64,000 nucleotides of DNA from Hydractinia symbiolongicarpus (GCF_029227915.1 NC_079882.1:13602501-13666500), one strand, 5' to 3'. Shown: positions 29,401-41,264, counted from the stretch's first letter. The notes: generated by a model not told the origin, from the sequence alone. Numbers and translations are program-made.

Positions 29401-30383
29401 ATCGGAAGCATTCTTCATCGTTGTTCTGTGGATTAATCACGGCCTTTTTATGGGCAATTCACTTGGGTGTTTCGATATACGAGGAGCCTCGAGTCAGCTT
29501 AAGCTTGTGGAAGTCCACATCAAGATGCTGGATGCGACCGATACTAAAGCCACGGTAGTGCGGGGTTTTCGATATGTGTTTTCATTTGCACGAACATCGT
29601 ATCCAGCGATTCATCCACTATTGTTCCTTGAAATACTGCTGTCATATTGCTATGGAACACCTTGTCTACTTTTATAAACTCGTTAGTACCATCGATTTGT
29701 TTTTTCAATAAAATCCATAGGGAGCATTGGATTTTAGAAGATCCCATTTCTTCCACTTGGTTTTCGATGAGTGTTTTTACATTTGATCGAACCATATCCA
29801 AGTACCCATTAATGTCTGTTCTATCTATACCAGCTATACGATAACTCTTGAATGTCTTGTGTAATGCATGCTTATGTTCCTGAGGCGTAAAATCATCTTG
29901 ATTCGGTTGCTCTGAAGCATGATCCTCCTTCGCCTCCTCCTCGATTTCACCAATAAGGGTCTTTCTTGCTCCATGATATAATGAGAGGATATTATTCTTA
30001 ATTGATGCAAAGCTTTGCCGTACCAGTCCCTTGATACTTTTTGGTACATATGATATTAGCCAATCTGACAATTTTCGCAACTTACTCTTTACTACTGGAC
30101 GAGTTCTCTTCAACTCCTGGCGTTCAAACTCATTCATTTCCTCAAGCGTGGGAACGTAAGTCTCGATGTTCTTCTTAATTAGTCAGGTTTTTGCCATCTC
30201 TTGTTTTTCAAAAATGTCCATAGCTTGTGGTGAGAAGTTATGCTGTGTATCTAATAAAGTAATAAGATCTGCTTTGCATAATTTTGAATAACTCTTAATC
30301 CCACGGTTTTTCGCTATGACGTGTAACTGTTTTACAGTATTTGAATTCAAATTCATCATCTTTATTATATTTTCTGATTCCAA
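26441..30383 (-). pseudogene. POLB: Protein-primed DNA polymerase B with N-terminal SAP-like motif
   Basis: About 1,300 codons broken into nine or more frames. Order (minus strand): SAP-like NRGIKSYSKLCKADLITLL (30310-30250), in-frame TGA at 30183-30185, helical region from 30137, INPQNNDEECFRWAIVAALH and a Cys-containing strand near 29040, exonuclease/TP-region pieces 28963-28130, YHDAYLVTDVLLLTDIF and HGLAWKAALKYTGVRL (28000-27800), polymerase motif A region YLDANNLYGWAM (27650), KLVTNEITYTKL, and motif [12 protein letters not shown] (26930). Motif C in this family is normally DTD; here it is DTE. The C-terminus ends RGHYRLKK with TAA 26441-26443. It would replicate the linear element using a terminal protein. 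Heavily decayed. Confidence 0.88.
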
Positions 30384-30431
30384 TCAACAATTTTTTCTGG
30401 CGGGGTCATATTTTGAGTAAGGGAATTTCCC

Positions 30432-30629
30432 TTTACTCATATCTGTATAATATGAATATATGCTATTGCGCATGATGTCATATGATTTCGTTTATATTAT
30501 TTAATATGATTATGTGTTAGTATTTAATGTATATATCATTTCATATTATTTTGTGTTGGTTATTGGCATTATAGATAATTTCCCTTTGGTCGACGTCGTC
30601 TGCGCAAGAACGAACATTTCTCTATCTCT
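30432..30629 (-). repeat. Polinton right terminal inverted repeat
   Basis: 198 bp, complement of the left TIR but with a single copy of the AATGCCAATAAC unit. Ends CATTTCTCTATCTCT. Confidence 0.93.
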
Positions 30630-30634
30630 AGATT
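30630..30634. repeat. Polinton target-site duplication, right
   Basis: AGATT, identical to 16674-16678. Confidence 0.75.
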
Positions 30635-31286
30635 CTCAAAATTTCGATAGAAAAAAAATCATATAAAATCAGCGTAAGGAAATATGACTGATACTTTTTC
30701 ACGAAAAGGTAGGTTATTTTTTTGTCTAATAGAACAAATAAGTTTGCACAAGAGTAGCTGCAATAAAAGTTAGCTAAAAATGCCAATAAATAGGCTTTGT
30801 ACCCCCCTACCCCCCGTCTTTCCTATCCCCCCCCCCCGTTTTTCCCGATTTTCCGTTTACCGGAAGCGAAAGACTAGGAAGTACACTCAAGCAATCAGAA
30901 AACGACTATCAGCTAATTTGAATTATCGTGTATTTTACAGACCTAACACAAATACATAGTTTATACCAAGTGCTGATAATAATTGGCTTAGCTGGCGCTA
31001 TTCAAGCTTGTATATAGGAAGATGCTTTATCCAAAATGCCATTCCGTGGTTTAAAATTTTAAAATTAACTACTCTTTAAAATACTTCGGCATTAAATATG
31101 GCTTCCTTTAGACGCACTTATTACCCAGATCCCCGATATACCCAGATTTTATTGGTAATTGAGCAGCAGTGTCATTAAACTGCTCCTGCTCCGTTGGTAC
31201 ATCATAAATGACAGATGGATCGTATTCAGGGAACTCTTCAACCACAGACGTCGCATGATTTTCTTCTTTTTTAGAGACAATGTTGA
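30635..31286. other. Intergenic stretch with C-rich tract
   Basis: No gene seen. 30805-30845 contains C-runs (ACCCCCCTACCCCCCGTC and a run of 10-12 C), unusual for this AT-rich region; possibly a quadruplex/i-motif tract or an old element end. Confidence 0.6.
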
Positions 31287-31963
31287 TTATGGATGAAAAC
31301 TTTTTTTTTCATCAGCCAAACCGACTCTTCCCGAAAACGCCGATTTTTTTTGTTTTGGGAGAGGTTGGAATTTTTTACTTAAATATGTTGATCCTATAAG
31401 TTTTGGTCTTTCCACAACCAAATTGTCGTCCTTGGGAGCATGAAATGATAGATCATTTAAAGCCTGAGTCAAGGTTTCATAAAGGTGGTCTAGTGCATCA
31501 TTATCATACACTATGAATGACAAGATCTAGATTTGATTTAAATTTCTCTGCAACACGAGGCCTTAAACCTATTTGGGAAACATATGTTAGGAATAGAATT
31601 AATTAAAACGGACTCGGTTTCGACATCATTAATGTCAATAAAATCGTACTTCATGATCCAAGATGAAAAAAGGAGATAAAGTGTATCGCGACGATAAAGA
31701 TTTCCAGGATACATCTGCGACATTGCCACTAATGACGGATAGGATGTGCTACAGGGCAACAAGGTTTTACGCCAATCCAAGCAAGTACATGACGGATAGT
31801 TGTTTTCGTCACCCAAACAAACCGTGCAGCTATCAGCCAGGACAGACTTCGTACCAAAAAGTATCCAGTGGAAAAAAATTTTCGATTTTGATTTATTTCT
31901 AGCTTTTATTTTTTCTTCATAATATCCAAGAATAATAAAAAAAAAACTTTCACAACTTACCAT
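31287..31963 (-). pseudogene. SWIM zinc-finger protein relic
   Basis: The minus frame shows SCTVCLGDENNYPSCTCLDW then RKTLLPC, after which the expected C-x-H partner and downstream sequence (HILSVISGNVADVSWKSL) appear in another frame, that is, a one-base shift at the zinc site (about 31750). A second segment 31523-31287 continues with YDNDALDHLYETLTQALNDL and a basic tail. SWIM (CxCxnCxH) domains accompany MULE transposases and host ZSWIM proteins. The frameshift through the zinc site argues for a pseudogene. Confidence 0.65.
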
Positions 31964-33519
31964 CTAGATTTTAATTATTCGTTTTATTTATTTCGATTAT
32001 TGAACGATGATTACAGTTCGAAAGGTTTTATTTTGGTTGAAAATTTCAACGGTATACAAAATCTCAAAAACACGTGCGTGTGCGTCCAGGTTTTTTCCGC
32101 AAACTCCTGCTAAATGCGCACCCAATGCATTTCGGTATTACGCAACAATACGTCATATTTGAATGACGTAATTCTAATAATAATTTAAATTTAAAACCAC
32201 GGAATCGCATTTTGGATAAAGCATCTTCCTTGTATATATACCTTTTCTTTGGAGGCACATTATATTAATTTGAACGTTTATAATTCGAAAAAGCGTGTTA
32301 TATTTATGGCATCGTTTAAAAGAAGATTTTAAAGTATCAAGTTATCAGCTTGAATTGGCATGTTTGCGGTATCCTTTTCATACAGCAGAAGAAAAGTGAG
32401 TTGCGAAGGTATGGGTGATTTGAAAGTTATTTTTACGTTTTTCCTTGGTTTGATGTAGCTAGCTAACTAAATTACTTTTTGGTGCCTGTGGCCACCATGG
32501 GAAATATTTTTTGCTGTCATCCTTCAATCGAATTATCATTAGCAAGCTATCTCTAGCTGTACAGTCAGAAGAAGAAAATTCAATCCATAAAGTACTAAAA
32601 AAACTCTTTCTTTTTAAATTTATTATGCAATTTTTAAATATTTCCTAAAACTCAAGTTGCTTCTTTGTTTTGTTGCATCGTGGGAGTAAATTTAAGTCAC
32701 CAATCCAAAACTAACAGGGGAAAATATACCTCTTCATTCTTTAAGGTAATTTGGTCATTTGTGGTTAAAAACTTTTGTACTGTGCTAAGAGTCTGTTTAC
32801 TGATATATGTTCTAAATCTGAACTATTTTATGAAACGGTACCTTTACCTGGAAGTTTTACTTTGTTTACGTACTTTCGCATGTTGTTAAATTCTTCAACA
32901 CTCAAACCTCGCAATAAATTTTTCAAGTGAGCTATGTATGACGTGTGAAGTCGCAAATGACCGATTGGACTTTTGTTCGATAATGGTGGCGACCGTTAAT
33001 GTAAATATTGTTTTTGGGAGATTAAGTTTGGACATATATAAAAATATTTCACCATTTTCTTTACAACCCTATGTTTTTGCATTGTGTTTCATGAGCTTAC
33101 AATAATGTGGTGTAGCTAAGTTATGATACGTAAAAACTACTCTTGAATGACCCTTTAAGAATGTGAAACCACATAATAGACCTTAATCAAATTTCGTGTA
33201 TTTCGTAACTTTTGTGTTCAATTGTAGATTAGTATGCGTGTCAACTGGCCAAAAAAGCCATAAGTATGAGGGCAAGCTCGGGCAGATTTTAAATACAATT
33301 TGTACTTTCCAAATGAAAAACAGTGCTTTCAATTCTGTTGTCTTGGCCACAAAAAGTAGTGATCTATATTTTATGTGGTTAGCCTCATTAATTCCAATAA
33401 ATTTACCCTGTCAATTTTTTTCCAGGAGGGACAACATAGACAGTTCTGGTGTGTTAAAAAGCTTCCATTTGAAGTACAGAAACCCTTTAAATTTCTGCTC
33501 AAAAAGCAACAACTGTTAT
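31964..33519. other. Noncoding stretch
   Basis: AT-rich. Only short ORFs (for example minus 32064-32258, MPPKKRYIYKEDALSKMRF) without recognisable domains or splice context. No RNA gene or clear repeat seen. Confidence 0.5.
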
Positions 33520-33579
33520 GTGGGATTGAACCCGTATAATTAGGAAGTGAACGCTCGACGGACTGAACTACCAATCCCC
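33520..33579 (-). other. tRNA-like sequence (degenerate, possible SINE head)
   Basis: The minus strand starts GGGGATTGGTAGTTCAGTCC and has GAGCG, then GGGTTCAATCCC at the far end: an A-box-like and a good B-box at tRNA spacing. The acceptor ends pair partly (GGGGATT with AATCCCA), but the anticodon arm is not convincing. More likely a tRNA-derived SINE head or pseudogene than a functional tRNA. Confidence 0.4.
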
Positions 33580-34646
33580 AAAAGAAGACAACCCTCAAAG
33601 TAAACAGAGTTGCATGACTTTATTAATTATATCAAGCATATTGTATCTAGTAAACACTTTTTGAGCACTATGACCCAAAAAATGATATATATTTGTAGTT
33701 TAGGAATTTAGCTCTAAATGTTGTCCCTCAAAGGCACTGGATTTTAATGTATTTAGAGACTTTACTATATATATAATATAATATACTATATAAAAATGTT
33801 TTCTGTTTCTTTTTAGATTGCGTACAATGAGAGCGAGAGATGGTTGTTATTGTTTTTCTGTCAAAAATTTGAAGTTGTTTTGTAAATCGTGATAAAGTTA
33901 ATAAATTGTTTTTGTTTCTGTAGATTGTTTCATTGCAACGAAGTCGTTAACGCGAAAGTCTATTATTATGTGCGCTCCGAGTGTTATTTTCCGGTTGAAA
34001 GAGTTACCTTACGACGCGCATCCCCTTAATTCGTGACATTTTCGCACACTACGGATTGCACAACTCGATGTATTGCATTTCTTTCAGAATAAGGGTTTTA
34101 ACTTTATAAAAGTATAACTTTGCATAGATTTTTGGCGCTAAAAACTTTATCAATGTTGAATTTACGTCGGCCAACAGTGACAATATTGTGATAATTATTA
34201 AATTTAATTTTATGATTCTGTGGAAAGAGGCTTTACGAAATTTCTCAGTAGTCGTTTCTGTTTAGTTTCGCGCGATCCAAATTTCTCGTACCTTCTGAAA
34301 AGAATCATTCCGCATATATATATTGTATTTTTGACAAAAAATCACTACTTTGCGCAACGAGTTGTTGTTGTATTGCGGTGAGTTTATTTTACAACCTTGT
34401 CCCAGGGTTTTCTACGTCTATGATACTCAGTTTTCGTGATTTCGCAGATATCAGCTGCAGTAAGATGTAAGCACCTCGCCGTATTATATCAAAGAGAAAC
34501 AAAAACACTAGGGACAACTATTGGCTAGTTTCAATTTTGCTTGCAACTTGCGTAATGCTTCGCAACCTTTTCTAATTTATAGTTCGAAAACCAAATTTAT
34601 ACGCTCTCGCAAACTGTTGCAACCCATGTTGATTACAGAAAGATCC

Positions 34647-34752
34647 CTTCGAACATGTGCGACCGATATTTCTATATCAAACCCCTATAATTTTTATCAA
34701 TACGTAGAAACAACCTTGACAGGGTTTGTGTGCTATAAAGTCTAGTCCTACT
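34647..34752. repeat. Dispersed repeat R3, copy A
   Basis: Matches 50027-50132 at about 93 percent by eye (TCGAACATGTGCGACCGATA ... GGGTTTGTGTGCTATAAAGT). A third partial copy is at about 50165-50205. Confidence 0.85.
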
Positions 34753-35019
34753 CTACAAGCTGTATATAAATGCTAAATGTATAACACGTTCTACCAGCTA
34801 CTACTCAGCTGCCTAGCTAGCTAGCAACGATTTTCACTCTACTGTGTCCAAAAACTGGCCGGGTCAATTCAACAGTACCCAAAATATAATGTTTTAATGT
34901 GCCTGAGAATGTTTGTTGGGACTTGCAAAAAACAGAGCTCGTGTGGCAATCCCTTCTTTAAAATCTAAAAGGCGCCAAAGATGGGCCTAACATGGTCTTT
35001 TGCCTAACTTGTGACGCCC

Positions 35020-35095
35020 TGCCCAGTCTTACGACTGGCCGGCCAGTCTTAAGACTGGGCAATTTTATGTCCAAAGATTGGGCAGAACAGTGTCA
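35020..35095. repeat. GTCTTAAGAC palindromic repeat, copy B
   Basis: Contains CCAGTCTTAAGACTGG (35043-35058) and AAAGATTGGGCAGAACA, the complement of motifs at 9762-9910. Confidence 0.65.
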
Positions 35096-36486
35096 AGGTT
35101 GTGTAGGCACTTGCTACCTTTAATTACTCTGGGCAACAACTGGGCCCATAACCTGTTGAATAATATTTAGTTATGCTTCAATACATTTCTAACTTGAAAA
35201 ATGAACAACTGTAGAAGTTTGCAATCAGCTTATATATATAGTTTATATACTAGTAAACAAGCTATGTTGTCTAAAAGTTTCAAGAAAGTTCAAAATGATG
35301 TTCATAATACATGCACGATGTCATGTGTATGCATGTGTAAATGTTCTGGAATATTCCATTATGTTCTAGAATCTGACTAGAGTGTCTAATTTCAATACAA
35401 GCCACACACTATTTTTGTTTATTTGGTTAATTATCTCATTTAAAGTATTAAGAACTGCTTTTTGGTAGTTTTTATAGTTCCTTTATTAGACCTTTTTAAG
35501 CATATTTTTACAACTTTTCAGCAAAACATACTTCTATGCAAAAAGGCAAACTCAAAGCATTTTCTATAGTGAAACATGAAAAAAGGGCCAATCTCTTAAC
35601 TAGGACCCATTCCTCCATATCCATCATAAAAAATAGAACTAGACAATGGGCAAAAGAAAGTTAAAACTGTCACCCTCATAATTCATTTAAATGGCAACTG
35701 GTGTATTTGTGAGACAAAAGAAAAAAAAACAGTTAAAAAAACTTGGTTTGCTACCAGAAATGCTGATTTTGAGATAGAACCTTTTGTCATATCAACAACC
35801 ATATATAGTGGTTAAATGAAGCTAATTCATGTTATTGGAACAACAAGACTCAACCACCATGTTCTATTCCTATCATATAATCACATACCACAAGAGTTTG
35901 TGCATGGTGAGATAAGTGCACATACATTTCTTCATTTAACAAAACAATTGGATACCCTAGCAGGTCCGAAATTTAATGGATTTTTTCTTTATGCCTGTAA
36001 AAACGAAACCCACGTGCGGTGTAATTTTTTTTTGAAGTTTTAAGCCATGTGGATAAAGATTTTTTAAATTTGAAAGCAAAGCATATTTTTGCCTATTTGC
36101 TTGTGATGACCTGAAAAGTAAACAATATATAAAAATGACAGTATAGTCATGCATAGACTTCGGACATGTAGAAAAGGAAGTTAAGATTGAGAGAGTCGCT
36201 ATATCAGTAGACGCTCAATCAATGTGTTTGGGGTTCACGATTTAAAACGTCCCCCACTTTTCTACCGCAAAATGAATGTGCAACAAAAAAGAACCTCAGA
36301 GCCCGTATCAGATGCGTAACATTCTTCGCACGTGCATTTTACATCGCACGCATTACTTGATTTACACATGTGAATCATCGCACACCTATATATACTCAAA
36401 TATTCCTGAAAAAGACTGATTTTATTAAACTGACCATTCACTCCCCATAGACAAAATTTGTATAAAGAGCCTCCTATTCATCTTAC

Positions 36487-36738
36487 AACTCTCACACTTT
36501 GTGCAGGAGACCGAGGTTCCATTCCCCTTGGCGGTGATTCAATATGGGCGAGTGAGTGTTACCATAGCCCGGGTTAACCCAAGCCATGTGAGGGAAATTG
36601 GGAATATGGCACACTGTATGAGACGTTGGATGTTGCAGGGAGTTGGCTAATAGAGCGCAGACCCTAATTGGGTCTGCGTATCTCAAAATGCGCAATAAAT
36701 AGTCTAGGACTCCCCATCTAAGCCGTGGCCCCTCCTGG
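36487..36738 (+). mobile_element. tRNA-derived SINE, 5' truncated
   Basis: Starts inside a tRNA-like part with B-box GAGGTTCCATTCCCC, then a body (CCATGTGAGGGAAATTGGGA, GGGTCTGCGTATCTCAAAAT) ending CCCCTCCTGGAAATAATAGA. The high-GC body stands out from the surroundings. The A-box portion is partial. Confidence 0.6.
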
Positions 36739-37176
36739 AAATAATAGACAGATTATATCTCTTAATATTTGTGAGGGTAGCCATGTAAAATGTGCACATC
36801 CATCTATCTATATCTATTTTTATCGTGCCTCGTAATAAGGTATACATTCCATTGCCACCTTGTAATGGAAAGACTGAGTGGTGCAACATTATATCTGAGG
36901 GCCCTTGATTTTATCAAGCACAACATCTTTAAAACTTTTTTCTTTTTCTGCAACTTTTATTGGTGCGTCAATGATGGTCTATCCCCTCACACACAATTTT
37001 CTTTTGATAGGAGTGGAGGGCTGATGCTGTTAATCCAGAACAATAATTATCAATTGGTGTCTCTGGAGGACTATTTTAATCATTCAAATTGTCAGTAGTC
37101 ATAGTTGTCAAGGTTTGTGTTGGGCTCTCATGTTGAACATCATTAGTAGCAGGCCTTAACTTTGTAGGAGTCTTAA

Positions 37177-37777
37177 AGGGAACCCCAGGTTTAAAATGAT
37201 ATTGGACTTATATGTTATAGAGCTTAACAAGTTGTTAACAAGTCTTTTTTAATTTTTTAAAGAGCTCTTTTTGAATTGATTAATATAAATTATTTTGCAA
37301 AAATGACACTTGTTTGCTCGTCCCAGGCCTCTTAATTATTTGCTGTTGACCCCATAACTTGTGATCTGCATTTCGATTTGCAATAAAATTTTGTAAGTCA
37401 ACATATAGGGAATATACAAGCTTACCCACAAAATGTCATTGCAAACCAAGTTGCCGAACTTGAGTTTTGGGTCGTCAGCAAAAAATTAAGAGACCTGGGA
37501 CAAGCAAACAAGTGTCATTTTTGGGAAAAATATTATGTTTTCAATTCACCTGTATAATATTTATGCAATGATAAAGTTTAAATGGACAGAAAATGTCCAA
37601 ATTTGCTATTTCTTAAATATCACATCATAATTCATGCAACATAATTAAATCTGAATTTTTTTAAATGTGATTATCTTGAGAACGAAAAGAGCTTTCTTAA
37701 AAATTTAAAAACACTTGTTAGCTAACTTTTAAGCTGTATAATACAAGTCCAACATTATTTTATACCTCGGGTTCCTT
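37177..37777. mobile_element. MITE flanked by TTAA
   Basis: Inverted ends of about 40 bp: AGGGAACCCCAGGTTTAAAA at left and TTTTATACCTCGGGTTCCTT at right, with TATTGGACTTATAT/ATACAAGTCCAACAT further in. TTAA sits on both sides (37173-37176, 37778-37781), the piggyBac-type duplication. A second inner inverted pair (AAAATGACACTTGTTTGCTC near 37304 and its complement near 37515) makes it a long foldback. No ORF. Confidence 0.75.
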
Positions 37778-38548
37778 TTAACACAACCAACCAGTTCGTC
37801 AATAATTTCTTCTGGTTTCCCCAGTTCAACCAGTGCATTATATTATTTCAGTACACAGCTATCAAACGAATCAAATGGGTATTTCTTTCAATCCAATGGC
37901 ATAATTCCAGTCTTTCAAAATCCTGACTTGATATTCTCTCCCTTTTTTCTAAAATGTTATGTCTGGTGTGAGTTGAGCTTCATGCAACAGTTGAGGCTTT
38001 TTGAAAAAAACATATACTGTATTAGTATTTTAAATAAGCACGCGAGAAATACCAAGAACACTTTATTTTGAATAACAGACTAATATCTAAATTGTAAACA
38101 AAATATAACGAACAACGCTATACGGAGGAGAGTCCAAAACGAGACATTTTTTTTGCTAGTAGACAAAGTTAAAGTTTGAATGAATTAAATGGATTAATAA
38201 ACTGTACAGTTGGAAGTAATCAGGCGCGAGAGATGCCTTTACTGTCATTGTATGCACTGTTGAGGAATCCGTATCAAATTTTAATTTTTTTTCGCAGGGA
38301 TTACACACTGCCTTCAACGCTTTCAAAAATATTATTTAGCTTAATCAGATTATTTATTTATTAAATTGTTGTGAAGAAACATTGTGGCATCTACTCATTT
38401 TGAAACATGTACTGTGTGTTAATAGTTCTAATTTCATTACTTTGTGATACTCAAAACATATTTTATCTTTTTTCAATTTAAAAAATTATGCTTTCAAATC
38501 AGTTCTGATTTTCGTTCCATTATTGTCTTTAGGTGAAATAAATAAATA

Positions 38549-39421
38549 ACTTAAGGATACTGTAATAGTAAAATAAATTTTTTTTTCAAAAATATGTAGA
38601 GTTTGATATTCTCTACCAACTTCTCAATTTTTTTTCAAAAAGTTTGACTGGAAGTAGGATAAAAAAGGATTTACTTCTTTTGGTCAGCAAACTTCAAAAA
38701 CAGTTTTTTTGAAAAGTGAACAAAGAAATATATGTGTGAATCTCACTTTGAACATTCTATAAGTTCTTACAATTACAGCACAATAGATTTTCTTTTAACA
38801 GGGTTTAAATATTTAATGAGTTGTAGTTTGCTTAACACCTTCTGCACATCTTTGAATAGGCTATTGTTGTAAAGGTAAGGTTGCAAAAAACTCTTTTGCA
38901 AGGAATTTTAGATGTTCGTGTTTCACGATATATACATGACTTAAAATGTCCGAAACTCCCCTCCACCATAGGGAAACTTAACAAAGCTTTGCAAACGTCC
39001 TCATCGATACCTGCTGCAAATGACTTTGTCACGTTTATGTATATTTTGATTATTTAAAGAAAAAGACAGGTTAAAACACAGAAGAGCGAGCAAAAATTCA
39101 TTTTTTCACAAATGTTTAAATGAAAAAAGAAAGACACGCTTTTTCGAACAAATGTGACAAAGTATTGTTGCTATGGTATTGCTAAAGCGATTGATAAATA
39201 TGACGCAGAAAAATAATAAAACGGAGGGGAGTTTCAGACGTTTTGTAAAAAATAAAGATGTAGATTTATGGCTACCTGGAAAAAAATTCTTATTTATATT
39301 ATCCTATAGACAATTTAATTTGCTTTTATATTCAATAAATAATTTTAAAGAAAAAAACATAATTTTTGAGAAATAATAAATATACTGAATATGTGTCTAT
39401 ACCCTTACAGTATCCTTAAGT
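38549..39421. mobile_element. Foldback MITE
   Basis: Exact 17-bp inverted ends ACTTAAGGATACTGTAA (38549-38565) and its complement (39405-39421). The inner parts also pair in places (GTTTCAGACG-like and CGAAACTCCCCTCC near 38950/39230). No coding capacity. Confidence 0.65.
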
Positions 39422-39697
39422 TGATTACTTATTGCGAATTCCGCAAATTTTATTCCTATTCGTGAAAATTAATATTTGTGGAATGCATTTTATTGGACCT
39501 CGGGAAAACAACTTAAAAGTAGCTAGTTAGCAAAAGCAAGCCCTGGGAACCCCGGGAACTAGGTGCACTTTTATTTATTGTATTTGGTAGTTTTAAAGTC
39601 ATGAAGTGTTGTGCATAATCATCACAGAAACTCTGGGGCCCCCGTTGCTGCCTTATCTAAATAAATTAATAATAACTGCTAGAACTCCAATAGTAAC

Positions 39698-39775
39698 TTA
39701 AAAAAACAGCTGGTTCTCTGGTGGTTACTTCAAAATACAGGTGGTTCTCTGGTGGTTACTTCGAAATACTGCTGG
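39698..39775. repeat. Short tandem repeat GGTGGTTACTTC
   Basis: About two and a half copies of a 37-bp unit containing CTGGTTCTCTGGTGGTTACT followed by TC.AAATAC. Confidence 0.85.
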
Positions 39776-39903
39776 TTCCTACTTTTAGTATCTACGGACT
39801 GCGATAGTCTCCTTTGGTCCTAATACTGAAATTCGCTCATTAAATTTTTCGTTCTACAATCTCTTCAATGTGCTGAAACCACAGACATCCAAGGGGTTGT
39901 AGT

Positions 39904-40720
39904 TTATATGTGGCATATGGAGGAAGTTTGACAAGTGTTATGTCTTCTTGCATTGTTCTTTAAATTAATTCTACAAAAACATGTCGCAAATACCTGTTGT
40001 AGGTCAGTAAGAGAAGGATGCTGCACAACTTGCAAACAGAATTGTTTTAACCACTCCAAGAATATCTCTGTGGTCATCCAAATGCCATGTGTAGTATTCT
40101 GCAGCGCTTCCTTGCCTCTCCATGTTGATTGAAAATTGACGCCAGTAAATATCATAGGGGGTCCAGTATATACTTGACCTTCTGCATTGCATGCTGCAAG
40201 TGTCGATATATTTTCATTCCCTGCACCCCATGTCAATCAATTGGCCACTAGGCCCTTTGGTGCAATAACTTTGGCTAAAAGGGTCCGTCGGAAAACCTGA
40301 CTCATCACAGTTTCAAACTTAGGAGGCAGCAAATTTTTTCTCATTAAAAGTTGCTCAATTGTGTCGTAAAAAGTCATACACCACAAAGGGGTTTGACGTG
40401 ATGGATTTTCTGGTGACGCATATAAATTAATTTTTACCAGGATTGTCATTTTTGAATAGATTTTTCATTCCATGGTGCTTGACGATATCCTTTACAAAAT
40501 CCTTAATGCTGTTTGTTAACGTGTGCCAAACCCAAGATTGCATATGGAGCAGATACACATTGCCAAATCCTCCTCAGCTTCCTTTGATGAAAAGGTTGGT
40601 TGGTTCAGGCGGAAAACCTGTTTCATCAGGTTTTCTGCTTAAACCAACGAAGTTACTTCTGCCTTCATTTTTATTCTTTTTCTCAGACATCCCATACATT
40701 TTATTGCAGTGAATCATCAG
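39904..40720 (-). pseudogene. pogo/DDE_1-type transposase fragment
   Basis: Minus frames 40449-40237 and 40236-39904 are contiguous: ...LAKVIAPKGLVAN then MTWGAGNENISTLAACNAEG and IWMTTEIFLEWLKQFCLQVV, the part between the first and second catalytic Asp of DDE_1 transposases (normally followed by a strand carrying the second Asp, lost here). Upstream frame 40942-40574 contains PDETGFPPEPTNLF, the area of the first Asp. Several frame breaks and missing ends make this a relic. No TIRs found. Confidence 0.75.
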
Positions 40721-41096
40721 CCCATATAAACAAACTATGCATATGTTCATGAGCCTATAGCATAATGCATATAGTTTGGGTGACCTGACTATATGTTTTA
40801 AATACTGGTTAATCTTGGCCAATTGGCTACATTTTAAAGTGCATTTTCCTGTAAGTTTCTTTTTAATAAAGGTTTTAACTGTGAATGTTTGACCATGCTT
40901 TACCCCATCCGAATGTGAGCACAGAACAATATCACATGGCAACGCTTCTGCAAGAATGGACGTCTAACAATGTCTTTCCATATTTGCCTTCCTGATGGTC
41001 AGTCTTAGGCATTTTAAGAGTATTTTAAACACTAGCTACCATATTATCATGTATTTTTTAATTGTGAATTTAACTTGTTTATATATAATAGAACAA

Positions 41097-41264
41097 TGGC
41101 GTATCAATTTTTGGGAAATAATGGTGGAAGAAGTGATTGCTTTCATTTTTTTGAAGACATGATGATTTGTGTGAAAGAGGAAGGCATACACCAACAGGTC
41201 TACAAATGTCACAAAGTTCGAGAAGACTTTCATGAATGTGTTAACAATGAGAAAAAAGTACGTT
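41097..41264 (+). CDS. Twin CX9C (CHCH) protein exon, NDUFS5-like
   Basis: ATG 41097 (MAYQFLGNNGGRSDCFHFFE). Cysteines are spaced C-x9-C-x12-C-x9-C (CFHFFEDMMIC ... CHKVREDFHEC), the same spacing as in NDUFS5, the small intermembrane-space subunit of mitochondrial complex I imported through Mia40. A donor site GTAAGTG follows at 41265, so the C-terminus is probably in another exon, which I could not find. Alternatives are other twin-CX9C proteins. The frame is intact, suggesting a live host exon or a recent retro-fragment. Confidence 0.55.

Larger units (their letters stand above)
16679..30629 (+). mobile_element. Complete Polinton/Maverick copy 2 (13.95 kb)
   Basis: Bounded by terminal inverted repeats beginning AG and ending CT and flanked by AGATT on both sides. 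It encodes the Polinton hallmark genes: protein-primed DNA polymerase B, retroviral-type integrase, a P-loop protein in the packaging-ATPase position and a double jelly-roll major capsid protein, plus at least ten accessory ORFs. A recognisable adenain-type protease was not found. Gene blocks: plus 16952-18251, minus 18302-19650, plus 19671-20776, minus 20806-22036, plus 22075-24661, minus 24703-30383. Most genes carry stops or frameshifts, so this is a full-length but inactive insertion. Confidence 0.92.
33600..36486. other. Gene-poor stretch with small repeats
   Basis: No convincing coding sequence. It contains an AT microsatellite (33768-33790), repeat R3 (34647-34752) and the palindromic repeat at 35020-35095. 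ORFs here are short and have random composition. Confidence 0.5.

Noticed and set aside
16679-30629. Adenain-like maturation protease in Polinton copy 2
   Set aside because: No ORF with a His..Asp..Cys arrangement typical of adenain could be found by eye, so no protease is annotated.
32064-32258. Minus-strand MPPKKRYIYKED ORF as a gene
   Set aside because: Starts plausibly, but there is no domain, no splice context and no second copy.
33520-33579. Functional tRNA gene
   Set aside because: A- and B-box-like sequences are present, but no convincing anticodon stem; kept only as a tRNA-like relic.
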